A stretch of 50,690 nucleotides of DNA from the NCBI GenBank assembly GCA_943704425.1, contig CALSCP010001980.1, positions 31,060 to 81,749 of the forward strand, in the 5' to 3' direction. The notes under the pieces were generated by a model. The model was not told the origin of the DNA. It searched no databases and saw only the letters and a list, made by a program, of their open reading frames with translations. This DNA is from Ministeria vibrans ATCC 50519. Its lineage: Eukaryota > Opisthokonta > Filasterea. A program made the position numbers and the translations under genes. Each line of letters starts with the position of its first letter. The first letter of the stretch is position 1. Below, in pieces: positions 22,989 to 34,954 of the stretch.

Positions 22989-25900
22989 TCACTGTACAAC
23001 GAGTTCTTGATCTTCCAAGAAGCGATACTCAAAGGTGAACTCGGCCTTCTTGCGCTGACACCAGCCCTTGTCATAGTCAAAGTAGACGTAGGTGCCCTGC
23101 TCGTAGTCGTCTGTGATGGTTGAGGGCTCTTCGTGCCGCTGGAACCACGTCAGGTACTTCTTGTGGAAGCGCCATGACTTGTTCTTGAGTTCGCGTGCCG
23201 CCAAATACTGCTGGTAGGTGCCTGAGCGACATCATTGGGAGGTGGGGTGTGAGTGCGCGTTGTTGCATTTTTGTTGTGCAACAAATTTTTTTTATACATT
23301 TATTGTGTGCATTGTACCTTGTTGGTAGTAGAAGATAAAAAAGAGTGTGTCAACGTCCATCTTCTCAAAGACAGCAACGTCACGGAAGACGGGCTGGGAG
23401 ACTTGAGGATAGTAGGCGGGCGTGAAGGCAGGCGTGGCGGGCGTGTAGGTGTCAAGCCTGAACGGAGAGGGATTAGATGTTAATTGTGATGCACACGAGA
23501 ACTATGGTGTGCTAACCATTGCGAGTTGACTTCGGGCATCAAATTCATGCTGGTTTCGAGCATTGCCATTGCCTCAGCCATGTCTAAAACATGAAAATGA
23601 ATATATAAAAGAAATCGGCTTGATGCGGTACCGTCTGAGAGAGGCGGGCCTGTCTGAGGCGACGTGTGAGGCAGTGGGGACGCATCGGCTGTAGGAGGAA
23701 GAGACGCTGCCACGAGAGCAGCGGCAGTAGAAGTGGATGGGGCGGGCGCAGCAGTAGGCGATGCGGCGACCGGTACAGGGGTAGACGCAGCGGAGGGGGT
23801 GTTAGTGTTGATGGTAGGCGACGCAGCAATGGGGACGGTGGGAGTGGCAGTGGAGGAAGGACTGGACGCACTCTTGCTAGAGACAATGGGTGGGAAGGCC
23901 GACGGTGTTGCGGCAGGAGTGGTCGGCTGCGACGCCGCTGCTTGCTGCTGCGAGGCATTGGCCGCGGCAAGGACGGCTGCGGCGGTAGGAGCGGGTGTGC
24001 CTGCAATAGCAGGCGACTGAGGCTGAGACCAGGCACTCGCAGCTGCAGCGTAAGCCGGCTTGGCACGCTCAGGCTCCTTGGGCGACATCACCTTCAGCGT
24101 CGTCGATGCACCCTTCTTGTTGCTACTCGCATTCTTCCCGGTGCTGCCGCTGCCGCTGTTGTTGTTGTTGCCTGCGGTGCTGCTGTTGGCCGCTGGTTGT
24201 TGCTGCTGCGGCTGTTGCGGTTGTTGTTGTGCCTTGCTTGACGCCGAGTCTATCAATGACTTGGGCGAACTCTTGCCGCTACCGGCAACCACCGACGCAA
24301 CTGTAGTGGCTGCGGCTACAGCTGTCTTCTTTGAATCCTTCTTCTTACCACCGCCGCCAGCGGATGCAGAGGCAGCTACCACAGCCGCTGCTGCCGCAGC
24401 GGCTGTCGCAGCAGCCGCTGCTGCTTCTTCTTCCGCAGCAACAGCCGCAGCGGCAGCCGCTGCCGCAGCCGCTGCCGCCTTCTTGTCCTTTTTGTTCTTT
24501 CGCCCAATATCATCATCCTTCTTCTTGGGTGCGGCAGCAGCAGCGGCAGCCGTAGCAGCAGCGGCAGCCGTAGCAGCAGCAGCAGCAGCCACTTCGGCAG
24601 CGGCCGCGGCAGCGGCCGCAACCTCCTCCTTGGTCTTGGTCGACGAGGCGGTAGCTGTGTCGCTCGTAGCTGTATCACTGGTGTGACTGGTTTTGTCGTC
24701 GTGGTGGTGATGGTGGTGGTGAAGGTCGTCAAGGTCGTCGACGCCGTCGCCATCTTCACCAAGAAGTCCTTCGTAAATGAACTCCTCGCTCATGTCCTGG
24801 TCAAACGACGGGTCGTTGTTGTTCTCAATGTAGTACATGATGTCGTCATGTCGCTCGCTGATGCTGTCCACGTCAATCAAGTCATTTGTAAGAGCACGCA
24901 ACACATGCTCCAGCTTGCTCGTGTGCCATTTGTGCCGTTCAATCTTCTGATCGCATGCGCGAATCTTGGACTGATCCGACGACGATTTTTTCTTGCGCTG
25001 ACTCAGTCCCTCCACTTCCGCCTCCGCCTCGTCAATCTACATCACGTATTAAAAATAATAAGCATGCCTTTGTTTTTGTTTTTCTTCTTTTTGCAACACG
25101 CAACGCACCTGGATGGAGAGGGCATCGATGCAGCTCGTGATCCACGACATCTCTTCTTCCTTCTTCTGCTCTTCGGGGTCCACCTTTTTCGCAGCCTTCT
25201 CTAAGCCCTCTTTGGAGTACGCCTTGGTTTTCGTTTCCCTCTCAATGGCCCGAAACCGTTCCATTTGCTACACAGGCGTCGTATGAGACGAGTGAATAGA
25301 ACGCATGAAACAAAACCCCTTACCGTCTCGATGAGCTTTCTGTTCTCCATCAGACCACTCTTGTCCTTGATTTCACTGCAAAGAGAAGACAGAGCGGTGG
25401 TCAATGGAGCGTGTGGTCGGGTGCGGGCCGGTCACAAGGGGGCCCAACGCGACGGACGACTCACCTGCTTGTGAGCCACTGTTTGATTTGGTCGCGCAGC
25501 CGCTGCAGCTTTTTGATTTCCTTCTTCAGCTCCCCCTCATGCTTCTCCTTCTGGTGGGCGTTGGTGGCAGACGCAACCCGTTCCCAAATTGCCTACAGCA
25601 GCCATGGGGGGTCAGCAGGGTGTGCACAGGGGCGCCCATCGTAAGTTGTAAGCTGACACTTCACACAGAAAAGAGCCTTTTTTTTTTCACATTGAAGAAA
25701 CGCAGTTCATTGCAACGACAGCGACCCTCGCTCGCACCAGGGGGGAAATACAAGAACACGCACAAGTGCATCACACAGTGGGGTGGGCTGAACGACGCCT
25801 TGGACAGGCAAAGCGAGCGAAAAGAGCGAAAGAAAAAAATCAACAGACGAAAGTGACTCGAAGAGTCACAAAACGACAGCAAGACAGAGGGAAGGAAGCG

Positions 25901-26175
25901 TGAGGGGGGACAGCAGCACAAATAGAACCCCGCAGAGAAGAAGATGGGTGCAACGGTGGCGACAGAGACGAGAGAGACGAGAGAGACGTGTCGAAATGCA
26001 AAACGACACGAAAAACGGACGTAAGCGAAAACGCAGTCGCGCGCGTGTGAGTGTATGTGTGTGGGGGGGGGATCGGTCGGCCCCGGCGGCGGCATACCTC
26101 GAATTCTTCGACGCCTTCAGCGACTTTCTTCTGTACGCGATCAATCTCCGCCTGGAGCTTCCGCTTGTCCGCCAT
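22989..26175 (-). CDS. CNOT3: CCR4-NOT complex subunit 3 (NOT3/NOT5)
   Basis: Exons in order: 26175-26098, 25592-25465, 25375-25324, 25267-25109, 25036-23632, 23583-23517, 23457-23318, 23221-22989 (753 residues). It is a scaffold subunit of the mRNA deadenylase complex. The N-terminal coiled coil is strongly conserved: [55 protein letters not shown] and [16 protein letters not shown] long Ala/Ser/Thr/Gln linker with a seven-His run follows. The C-terminal NOT box is split over three exons: [20 protein letters not shown], then [25 protein letters not shown] and GTYVYFDY. The intron 23584-23631 is only 48 nt and stop-free. The gene is divergent from DRC7. Confidence 0.95.
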
Positions 26176-26415
26176 GCTTGCAGCTCGGTCGATAAACGCA
26201 GGTTGTACAGGACGCGGTAAAGAGGTTGTCTAACACAGCGTCAAGAGTAGCAGAGTATTGTGAACCAAACAAAAGTCTTTTTTTCTAATTTTCATGGATC
26301 ACATTGAGAATTTGAGATGACTGTCATTTTTTTTTCTCTCAAACTATCCATCTCCACCAGAGTTGAAAATAGATAAACAAAAGAGTATTAATTCAATATT
26401 CATTATTCATTATTC

Positions 26416-29400
26416 ATGTTGGACGGAAGCAGTTCGGAGAGCAGCGACGATTTGGAGGAGAGGACGAGCGACTCCATGGCAACGAAACAAAAGGAGCCTG
26501 AAGAGGACTTTGGGGACGAAGACTCGCCTCTAGAGAATGCTGCGAAAGATCTCTTGAATGAGATGCCTTTGGTAAGAAAATATTTCGTCTCTTTCGCCTT
26601 ATTTTGTACATCAAAATATTAGATTTCGACTTCGAACTTTCTTATTTCGACTTCCCACAGGGATCCGAGGCTGTTCAACAGCTCATGCGGGACACAGAAG
26701 CAGCCGAGCTGGAGGATGTACTGCATTCTTACCGCGAAAACTCGCAGCACGAAAAGCTGGTTCTGCAACTGGTGGCGAACTTCCAGAGTCAATTTCGCAC
26801 TCTGTTTCCCGACCGAATGCCACTCCTGCTCACGCCTCTCAACGAATTCAACTGCCCTAAGTTTGTATGCTGCACCATTAGACCCACGGCAATGCCTTTC
26901 AGTGATCTCAATGACTTTAAATTGTGCGCAAGGTAGGAAACAGCAAAGACAACGATTCATGTGCCGGCCTAACTATTATGATTGAGTAGATTTGTCGCCG
27001 ACTATTTGACATACATTGAGTTGGAGGACAACACCGAGGTGCCCACGACGCTTGTATCGCCCACACGAACGCTCAACACGCGACGGGCCAACAGCTTTGA
27101 TGCGTCAACGCTTCTCTGCTCGATGCTCATTGGCGCAGGCTACGACGCGTGTGTTGTCAATGGCTATGCCACAAAAGAAATCACGCAAAAGAACCTCGCG
27201 CACGACCCCTGTCCGCTGTTGCAATGCAAACCGGAATGCAAAGTAGAGCAAGCGCCGGTGAAGAAGAGCGTGTACGCGCGGAGGGCGCCACCTCAACTGG
27301 TGAGTGCTTTTGAGACGCGGATGCGCGACAAGGCAGCAGCGCAGGTGCGTGCTGTCGAGGAGAAGGCGGTGGCCGAGCGCTTGGCCGAGCGCGCAGAGAA
27401 GATGCGGGCGCCTGTAGACGAGCTTGAAGGAGTGCGTGTGCACGCGTGGGTACTGGTGCGAGCGGGACGACGCGGGGTCGAGGACGACGTGTTTATCGAG
27501 GCGACGACTGGACGAGTCTTACGTGTGCGCGAGAACCCCGAGGCGTTTGCGCGCTATTTAGGCGTTGAGGCTGTGTGGAACCACGAGAACTACTGGGTGA
27601 ACATGCAGGACTGCAGCGACGGCATTGGCGACATGCAGTATCGCCTAGACGAGACAGCGCACTGGGAGCACTGTCTGGCGGAAGAGGGTGATCTGTGCAA
27701 CGTCGATGAGGGCGAGGATATCGATGTGGTAGAAGAGGAGGATTCCGAGGTGGAGGATGACGACGAGGACGTTGAGGACAAGGAAAAGGAGGACGAAGCA
27801 GGACCATTGCGTATAGCCACAGTTAAAGCACCAACCATGATCCGCGAGAGCACCGGCGTATACGGTACTGGGGTGCGACAAGCTGTGTCGCAGAAGATTA
27901 ATGCGTCGAAGTCGAAGACGAAGAAGAAGTCGAATTTGAAGAAAGGCGCTGGGAGTGCGTTTGTGGTGCCGGGCGAAGGAGTGGTACGTGTGCCACACTC
28001 GTGGGTGAGCGCGCTGCTGCTTCCGCGTCGCTTCGTGGTGCAGGGGCGTCTCATGGCACGCGTGCGTGTGCCGGTGCACCTGAGTGAGACAGGCGAGACG
28101 ACAGAGGTGACCCTGACCAACATAGGGAGTCGTCGGGTGCTGTACTGCGATGCTAAAGTAGAGGAGTACGCAGAGTACACGCGCGAAGATGGGCTAGTGC
28201 AGCGATTGACAGTGCTGAACATGGATCATGAGCGGGATGGGGGCGGGGCAGGGGATGGGACGAGCGAGCGCACCGAGGTGTACGCGCACCGGGCGGATTT
28301 GATGGTGCAGCGGTGGTGTGCAGCAGGCGGAGAGACAGTGCGTGAGCTGTTTGGAGTGGGTGCTCATGTGCGTGGGGTGCGTGAACTGGAGCGGAGGAAG
28401 AGGGGCGAGGAGGTATGGATGCGGTTTGACAGGGAGACGCGCGCGGATGGGTTGATGGAGCGGCTGGATGCAGGGCAGTGGATGGAGGAGAAGTTTTGTG
28501 GGGCGGAGCTTGAGAAGGGGATTCGACGACTGGTGCGACGCAGGACTGAGTTTGGGCGTGTTAACGTTGATGATGAACAGGAGCTTCGACATGATCGTCA
28601 TGATGGCCAGCTGCAAGCGACGCGTCAGGGGGGCACTCTGACCGCGAGCGCAAGGCCATCGGAGACGTCGAAACACCACCAGATGAACACGAGCATGGCA
28701 GTGACGGTGGACGGGCATAGACAAGTGGAGTGCATTGAGGAGGAGTATGAAGCGGGTGGTCATGGGGAGGGCGGGGCGGCGGTGCTGTGGCGTCGGGTGT
28801 GGGACTGGCGCGAGGGAACGGCAACGGTGGAGTATGTACCTGAGAAAGGGCGACTCACGGGTACACGTAGAGTGTACGTGCAAGACAAGGAAGGAGAGTA
28901 TCGACTGAAGGAGAGCTATGAGGGACGAGAGCAGCGCGGGGTGTTGGCGCAGCGAGCGGGGACGCTGTTTGTGGGAGGCAAGCGGGCAGAAGTGGAAAGG
29001 GAGCGACGGGAACTGGGAGGGGCGAGGGAGCGCGCGGTGGGGGCGGTGGTGGGTGGAGTGCAGGAGACGATGGCGTTGGTGGAGGCACGTAATGCTGCAT
29101 GGTCTCACCCTCAGCTCACGGTGTCCTTTTACGACGTTGACCAGAGCGACGCAATCAAGGTATAGATGAGGACGGTGAAAAAAACGGCTTTATTATTTTC
29201 TTCTTTAATTTACAGGAATACCGGGTGAAGGAGGCAGAGGAGGCGGCAACTGCGCTGCAGCGGGCACGACGCAAGCTGTTTGGGGCGGCGGACGACGTTG
29301 AGCCGTATCTCGTGCGCAGAGGCGTGACGGAGCGGCAGCTGACGCAGGAGGACTTTGTGTTGGACGAGCAGATGGCCTGCGACGTCTTTCAGGAGTGTCT

Positions 29401-29812
29401 TGCCGACTGCAAGCAGCGCCAGCTGGACAAGGTGCGTACAATATTTGAAAGAAGAAGATTGACATTATACTGACGTTTTATTGTACCATGCCATGGGGGG
29501 CGTGTGGGCATTCCGTGTGGGCAGGCGCGGATCATCCAGGAGCGTTTAGAAGAGGAGATTATGGCGCTTCAGCAGCAACAGACGGCGTTCAGCGCACGCA
29601 CGGGAGGAGGTGTGGGCACATGTGAGGCGCTGCATGAGGACCAGGCGGATGCGAGCCGGGAGTACGTGCGCTACTGCGATGCATCCATGTTCCGTATCCA
29701 GATTCTTGAGCAGCGTCTCGTTGCACACAAGAGCGAAGCGGCACGTCGCTACACCGCCCTCGAAAGAAAGATTCAGGCTGACCCGCGCTTTGTCCATTTG
29801 TTTCAAGCATAA
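26416..29812 (+). CDS. DRC7: Dynein regulatory complex subunit 7 (axonemal nexin link)
   Basis: Exons 26416-26571, 26661-26932, 26990-29159, 29216-29431 and 29525-29812 (1033 residues). DRC7/CCDC135 is part of the nexin-dynein regulatory complex in motile flagella. The transglutaminase-like block is well kept: IRPTAMPFSDL, then FVADYLTYIEL and NSFDASTLLCSMLIGAGYDA with the conserved Cys, then VNGYATKEI. Next come VHAWVLVRAGRRGVEDDVF and ATTGRV, also family-typical. An acidic insertion (about residues 385-420) precedes a basic one. The second half contains WRRVWDWREGTATVEY, and the last two exons are helical. It is a second independent sign, after RSPH4/6, that the organism has a motile cilium. 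Confidence 0.92.
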
Positions 29813-29897
29813 TGCAAATCGTTTCATTTTCATTCAGATTTCAGACTGAGCAGTCTAAATAAGCCTAATTGAATTGGTCTTATTATATTATATAGAA

Positions 29898-29941
29898 GTA
29901 AGTGAATTGGTCCAATTCTGTCCAATAACCAATTCACTTAC
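29898..29941. repeat. Inverted repeat / hairpin after DRC7
   Basis: Arms GTAAGTGAATTGGT (29898-29911) and its exact complement (29928-29941) flank a 16-nt loop. Beyond one mismatch the flanking AGA/TCT and TATATA stretches can also pair. It lies in the 156-nt spacer between the DRC7 stop and the next start codon. Confidence 0.8.
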
Positions 29942-29968
29942 CTCTTTATATACTCTATACATTAACAC

Positions 29969-30906
29969 ATGATTGCTGCTGTTGTGACGGCGTCAAGCAC
30001 GTCGGGAAAGGCGTTCATCAAGGCGCTGGCACCGAACGCTGCGGTGAAAATCCAGGCGGGATTCCGAACGGCAGAACGGGCACAGGTGGGTAGCATCGCA
30101 CGCTGGAGTGGCTGCAGTGCTGCAGTGGAATGCAGCTCAACGCCGACTGCGATGCGTAGGCGACCGAATTGGAGCTGGGGGCAGGGAAGTTCGATGTGCA
30201 TGTCGGCGTGGACGCAGCCAACGCCGCATCGCTCGCCCCCGTCCTCTCTGGCGCCGACACCGCCTTGCTGGTGACTCCACTTGACCACAGTCGCGGCATG
30301 GCAACCGACGCGGAGTACACGTGCAATATGATTCGCGCTGCGGCACACGCCGGCGTCACACACATCTCGCTGGTCACGAGCTGGACCACCCTCTTCCCCG
30401 AACACCTTCCCGCTCTGTCGAGCCGCTTTATCGCCCAAGAGAAGCTGCTTGCCTCGCTGACTGACACGAAATGGACGATATTGCGTGGGGGCTTTTTCAG
30501 TGGAAACGTTGCAGCGAGTCTGTCTGGGAGCACACTCTCCCTTGCACCAATGTCTGTGCCTCTCGTGGATCCGCGCGATATTGGCCGCATGGCCGCGGCG
30601 ATTGCACTGGATTCAGCGTCACACCATGGCAAAGTGTACGACGTGTCGGGCGAGGAGCGTCTCACAGGCGAACAGATTGCACAGCGCATTGCACAGGCAA
30701 CCAACACCTCCGTTGCCTTCAATGCTCGCTCTGTTGACGAACAATGTGCCCACCTCCCTCCCTTCTTGCAAGAACTCGTGCGTTTTCTTGCCGCCACTCC
30801 CGACGCAGTGCCACTGAGCTCGCACGTCCGAGACGTCACTGGCACTCCTGCCGCCACCTTTGAAACATTTGTGCGAGACCATCGTTCAATGTTTGTCAAG
30901 TCATGA
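29969..30906 (+). CDS. NmrA-like atypical SDR (NAD(P)-binding) protein
   Basis: Exons 29969-30085 and 30160-30906 (287 residues). It has the layout of NmrA/HSCARG-type or quinone-oxidoreductase-like atypical short-chain dehydrogenases: a first beta strand and helix (MIAAVVTASSTSGKAFIKAL), GADTALLVTPLD, HAGVTHISLVTSW, WTILRGGFFSGN and VDPRDIGRMAAAIA, all in family order. The glycine-rich cofactor loop, normally TGATGxxG-like, is degenerate (TASSTSG), so NADP binding may be weak or sensory. There is no Tyr-x3-Lys catalytic pair, as expected for this subgroup. Substrate and role are unknown. Confidence 0.75.
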
Positions 30907-30939
30907 CTTGCGAGATTGAAAAAAAAGAGAGAATAGATC

Positions 30940-31020
30940 GATGAGAGGAGGAGGGAGGGAGGGAGAGAAAGAAACAAGGTGATAGTGAGAGGGGAGAAGG
31001 AAAGAAAGTGATCGAGAGAC
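30940..31020. repeat. Purine-rich spacer with dispersed-repeat copies
   Basis: GA-rich sequence holding AAAGAAACAAGGTGATAG (30968-30985) and a related unit near 31000, variants of the dispersed repeat. Confidence 0.7.
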
Positions 31021-31043
31021 TCAATGTATTCACAATAATTCGT

Positions 31044-31228
31044 TTAATTACGCTTCTTCGCGTTCGTCAAAGCATGTCCAAACGGATTCGCCTGAGCAAA
31101 CCGCAGCATTGTCCAGAGAGGAACCACAATGTAAGGCCCGTAGCCGGCCCAGAAGAGCGTTGGGTTCAATGTGGGGTGGGTGCCGTAGAACTCTTCCATA
31201 CAAATGATCAGCATATCCTTCAGGAGAC
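31044..31228 (-). CDS. TMEM97/EXPERA-like membrane protein, last exon only
   Basis: A single exon from a phase-1 acceptor (CTAG before 31228) to TAA. It encodes about 61 residues: LLKDMLIICMEEFYG, then AGYGPYIVVPLWTMLRFAQA and a Lys-rich end (NAKKRN). This matches the C-terminus of TMEM97 (sigma-2 receptor)-type proteins, where a last membrane helix beginning YAPYLLIP precedes a basic ER-retrieval tail. The upstream exons are not in this window: on this strand the exon is preceded by the (CT)n tract and then by the antisense of COMMD3. It is either truncated or joined wrongly. The family assignment from such a short piece is moderate. Confidence 0.55.
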
Positions 31229-31236
31229 CTAGCAAG

Positions 31237-31497
<261 letters not shown>

Positions 31498-31527
31498 CGT
31501 TGGCTCAACATGTGTGTGTGTGTGTGT

Positions 31528-32042
31528 ATGTTTGCTCTCAGAGCGGTTCTCGAAGATGCGAAGATTTTGGAGGATCGAGCGAGTCTCATCACTGCAAAGT
31601 ACACTGAGAACGTGACGGAAATCCGGAGTGTGTTGGCTGGAACGGCCTTTAACTACCCTCATCTGATTGATGTTGACTGGAGACTCGACTATTACATCAA
31701 AGTAGAAACAAACGAGAGGGGAAAGTGTGTGTGTCTGTGTGTGTGTGTGTGATGGAGAGAAGAAAAAGAGAGTTTTGACACTAGATTTTTTTTCTTAGAA
31801 CAATCATTTGGAAAAGGTCAACGAACCAGTGTACCTGATCAAACTGAAGACAGGTACACTCATTACCAAACCCTCTTGTGTGTACTGCATTAAATTGTGT
31901 CTGTGTGTGTGTTTCAGATGTGTCTGGCTCGTCAGAGGGACCCACAGTACAGTTTACTGCGTCGCCCGAACATCTGCAGGATCTCATTAACAAACTGAAA
32001 GATGCAGCCAAGAAACTCACCCCCGATGATGGAAAGAAGTGA
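31528..32042 (+). CDS. COMMD3: COMM-domain protein 3, C-terminal part
   Basis: Exons 31542-31701 (or from an in-frame ATG at 31528), 31799-31853 and 31918-32042. COMMD proteins form the Commander complex, which recycles endosomal cargo. The COMM domain is complete: a linker helix (AVLEDAKILEDRASLITAKY), YPHLIDVDWRLDYYIK, NEPVYLIKLKT and the closing FTASPEHLQDLINKLKDAAK. DVDWRLDY and LQDLINKLKDA favour COMMD3 over its paralogues. The N-terminal helical domain usual for COMMD3, about 100 residues, is not found between here and the previous gene. Either the AG acceptor at 31540-31541 joins exons lost at the adjacent microsatellite, or the protein begins MFALRAVLEDAK and is COMM-only. Confidence 0.8.
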
Positions 32043-32360
32043 ATAGGGATTGAGAGTGAAAAGAGAGCAGAGAGAGAGAAAAAAAAATCTGTAGAATTAT
32101 TTGAAAGACATTTTTTTGAAGCAAAAGTCTGCTACTTCTCTTCTCGATCTCTGCATGCCCCAGAAGTTACCCACTTGTCTTTCCAGGGAAGTCACTGAAG
32201 TAAGCAACACAACTGACAAGCAGTCGAGCACCGTTCAACACTCAACGTGGGAGCATGTGGGGTATTTATTATCTTCTCCGATAAAGAAAAAGATAAGCCC
32301 CCCAGGTGACAATTATCATACTCATGACTCACTTGTGACTTGACACTTATTTTTCTTCTG
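32043..32360. other. Intergenic spacer with no recognised gene
   Basis: 318 nt between COMMD3 and the unknown acidic protein gene, both read left to right. It contains A-runs after the COMMD3 stop and no conserved motif I can name. It should hold the promoter of the downstream gene. Confidence 0.5.
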
Positions 32361-34448
32361 ATGCTGAAATCAAAGTTGCAAGAGCTGCTCAATCGCCGTC
32401 GAAGCGTTGATGTGACGCAGGGGTCGGTAATTGTGTCGACAGCGGACGGCAAAACGGCCGTTTCGCCATCGTCTCACAAGAGACGAGTCGCCAATGGTGC
32501 CCCGGTCGCCAGCACACGCAAAGCAAGCAGCCAAGAGAACAGTCGGGCCAACACGGCCGTTGAGGAGCACGACAGGGATGGCATCGAGGCGACGGCAACC
32601 TGGCCTATCCCCGAGGGGCGCAGTGCGCGTCGGAAAAGGTTTCGGAATGAGCTGTGTGACGTGGCTATGACATGTCAGCAATTTTTTTTTATGAAATGAC
32701 CCCAATTCGCACTTGCGTAGCATGCCGATCATATATTCGCCCAGTCAAACACTCGCCAATGCGCTCAAGTCGCGGAGAGAACGCAAAAAGGCGGCAAAAG
32801 CTGCACGGGAAGCGGCGCGTTTGGAGGTAACAGGAAGAAAAAAAAACTTTTGAGAGGTCTTTTTGACTTTTGTTTGACCCGAAAATGCAGGAAATGCGAC
32901 GCGAGCTGTGGACATCGCCTATTGCAGCCGAGTTTGTGGGCATCGACGCGCTGAGAGATGACATCGAGCGTCTGGAATTGCTGGAAGAGAAACCGCAGGC
33001 AAACCGCCAATGTTCTATTGAGTCAACTATCCACGAAGAGTCTGACGGTGAGTGGCTTCTGCAGAAACATATATTTAGCGAGAGAGAAAGTAGGGGAAGG
33101 GGAGGAGGATAACATCTGATATTTGTTTGTAGAGCCAGTCGTGCCAATGGATGGGTCGCAGTTGGAGCGGGCGGTCGACGAGACGTACAACATGATATTC
33201 ACGAATCCCACTCGCACCAAAAGCTTTCGGTAGCACTATTTTGATATACACACACAATTATGTCACAAATGCATCGACTGAGCATGGTGTCATTGCTGCA
33301 GGTGTCGACGACGCGTACTGACGGGACGAGCAAGCGAAGACATTGCGTCGGTGCCGGAAGAAAATTTGATTGGTGAGACGGTCGAGGTGGCGAAACTGGA
33401 GAGCATTTCGTCGTCGGATGTGAGTAGGTTTATTGCCAGAGGAGCGTCGTCGGAGTTGGAGGAGATGGAGGAAGAGGAGATGGAAAGCCAAGAATTTGAA
33501 GGAGAAGGAGAAGAAGTAAGGGAGGAGGGAGAAGGAGAAGCGGAGGAGGAGGAGGAGGAGGAGACGGAAGCAGAGCGGGAGATGCGGGAGGAGGACGAGA
33601 AGATTACCAAGTTGTTGCGGGAGGAGATGAAGGCGCTGCGGACACTGGGTCAGTTTGACGATGGAGCGAGCATCTCGATGGGACTTGATGAGAGTGTAAA
33701 TTCGGAGGACGAGCGGTTTTGTGTGTTTTCGTCGACGCGCAGTATTGACTTTGTGCGAGCACACGAGGGTGTGTACGGACGGCGGTCGACCGATTATCTG
33801 GAGTGTGTGTACAGCGATGGAGAGGAGGAGGAGGAGGAGGAGGACAACGACGATGAGAGTGTGTATACATATGCAGATGTGATGGCGGATGATGCGATGG
33901 CGAGTGACTATGTGTTCACAGTGTACTCGGACGCAGAGAACTGCGTCATGACCGTGCGCGAGCGGGGCCAGTGCAGTGCGGGTGAACATCGGAATGTTGA
34001 TGATGGTGATGAAATGGAGACGGTCGTGTCGACGAGTGGGCAAACGGCGCTGTCAGGGACAAGCACACTGCCACGGGAGGTCTCGTACACGGACAAGGCA
34101 CTGCGACGCGCGAGTGCGGCGCGTGCCATTGCGCAGCCGCAGTGGATGCGCAACAACATTGCGTCGCAGAAACGCACACGGGAGGAGTCTTTGCGCGGGC
34201 AGCTAAAGATGGCGTTTAAACAGAAGCGCGAGATGCCTCAGTGGATGAAGGACAAGGTGGAGTCCATCCGACGGAGCGGGCGGGCTGTCGAGCGGGCAGT
34301 CTCGCTGGCTGAACCCCACAAGGGCACTGTTGTCACTGTGCCGGGTGTTGTGACGCCGAATGTGCGTCGCGAAGAGTCGGTGCGGGGTGAAAATGGAGAG
34401 CGCATGCCGTTCACGTTGATTCTCCACCGGACTGCAGCGAAGTGCTAA
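32361..34448 (+). CDS. Unrecognised acidic protein with duplicated PQWM motif
   Basis: Exons 32361-32638, 32721-32826, 32891-33047, 33133-33229 and 33302-34448 join in phase (594 residues). I do not recognise a family. Features in order: a basic N-terminus (MLKSKLQELLNRRRSVD, SHKRRV, SARRKSMP); a Lys/Arg/Ala helix (ALKSRRERKKAAKAARE); a short conserved-looking stretch ELWTSPIAAEFVGIDALRDD; Glu-rich runs (about 250-300); a Tyr/Asp-rich acidic segment; and a basic C-terminus in which PQWMRNNIASQKRTREE is followed 36 residues later by PQWMKDKVESIRRSGRA. No signal peptide or membrane helix is seen. If the intron 33230-33301 were retained, TAG would end the protein right after SFR. The first donor (GTTTCG) is weak, so the exon 1/2 join is the least certain. 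Confidence 0.7.
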
Positions 34449-34954
34449 ATTATAAGCACCACGGTCTCTGTTAATTGTTATAAGTACCAGGGTCTCTGTG
34501 TGTGTTACAATGTTTCATATTATTACTATTATTATTAGTCGTACGGTTGGATTTACCGCAAATCATTTAAGTGAAGAAGAATCTTTTCATTTCCCCAAGA
34601 ATACAATTGTGAAGGATTGTGTTGACAGAATAAATAATTAGTAATGATATTAATGAGATGATCATGAGCTTTTCGTTTCTGTGTGTTTTATCATTGGGTT
34701 GTGAGAAAAGCATTCGTTTCTTTTACGTCATAAGAAATAATAATAATAAGATACAATATATTAATGATATAGCCAGACCGTCTTGTAAACTCAACCGAAA
34801 CTCTACAAGAAACCAGTGCCACTGTAGTCTGTAGCAGGTCAGAGTACTGTGTCGTCGCTTTTAATAATACCCAGAAGAATACAACCCATTTATATGATCA
34901 GTACTTGATTAAAAAAAATAGAATAAATCAATTTTATTTATCCTTTTAATTCCA
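34449..34954. other. AT-rich intergenic spacer
   Basis: 506 nt with no coding signal. It begins with an imperfect tandem duplication right after the stop codon (about 34448-34501, unit near TTATAAGYACCASGGTCTCT). ATT/AAT-rich sequence follows, and A-runs lie just before the next gene. No TATA box was assigned. Confidence 0.6.

Noticed and set aside
24060-24686. Long plus-strand Ala-rich frame opposite CNOT3
   Set aside because: Shadow of the low-complexity Ala/Ser linker of CNOT3.
27590-29108. Long minus-strand frames opposite DRC7
   Set aside because: Shadow frames of a conserved plus-strand exon; Ser/Pro/His-rich with no domain.
32192-32452. Minus-strand frame in the spacer upstream of the acidic protein gene
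   Set aside because: Overlaps the first exon of the plus-strand gene, with no conserved motif and no splice partners.
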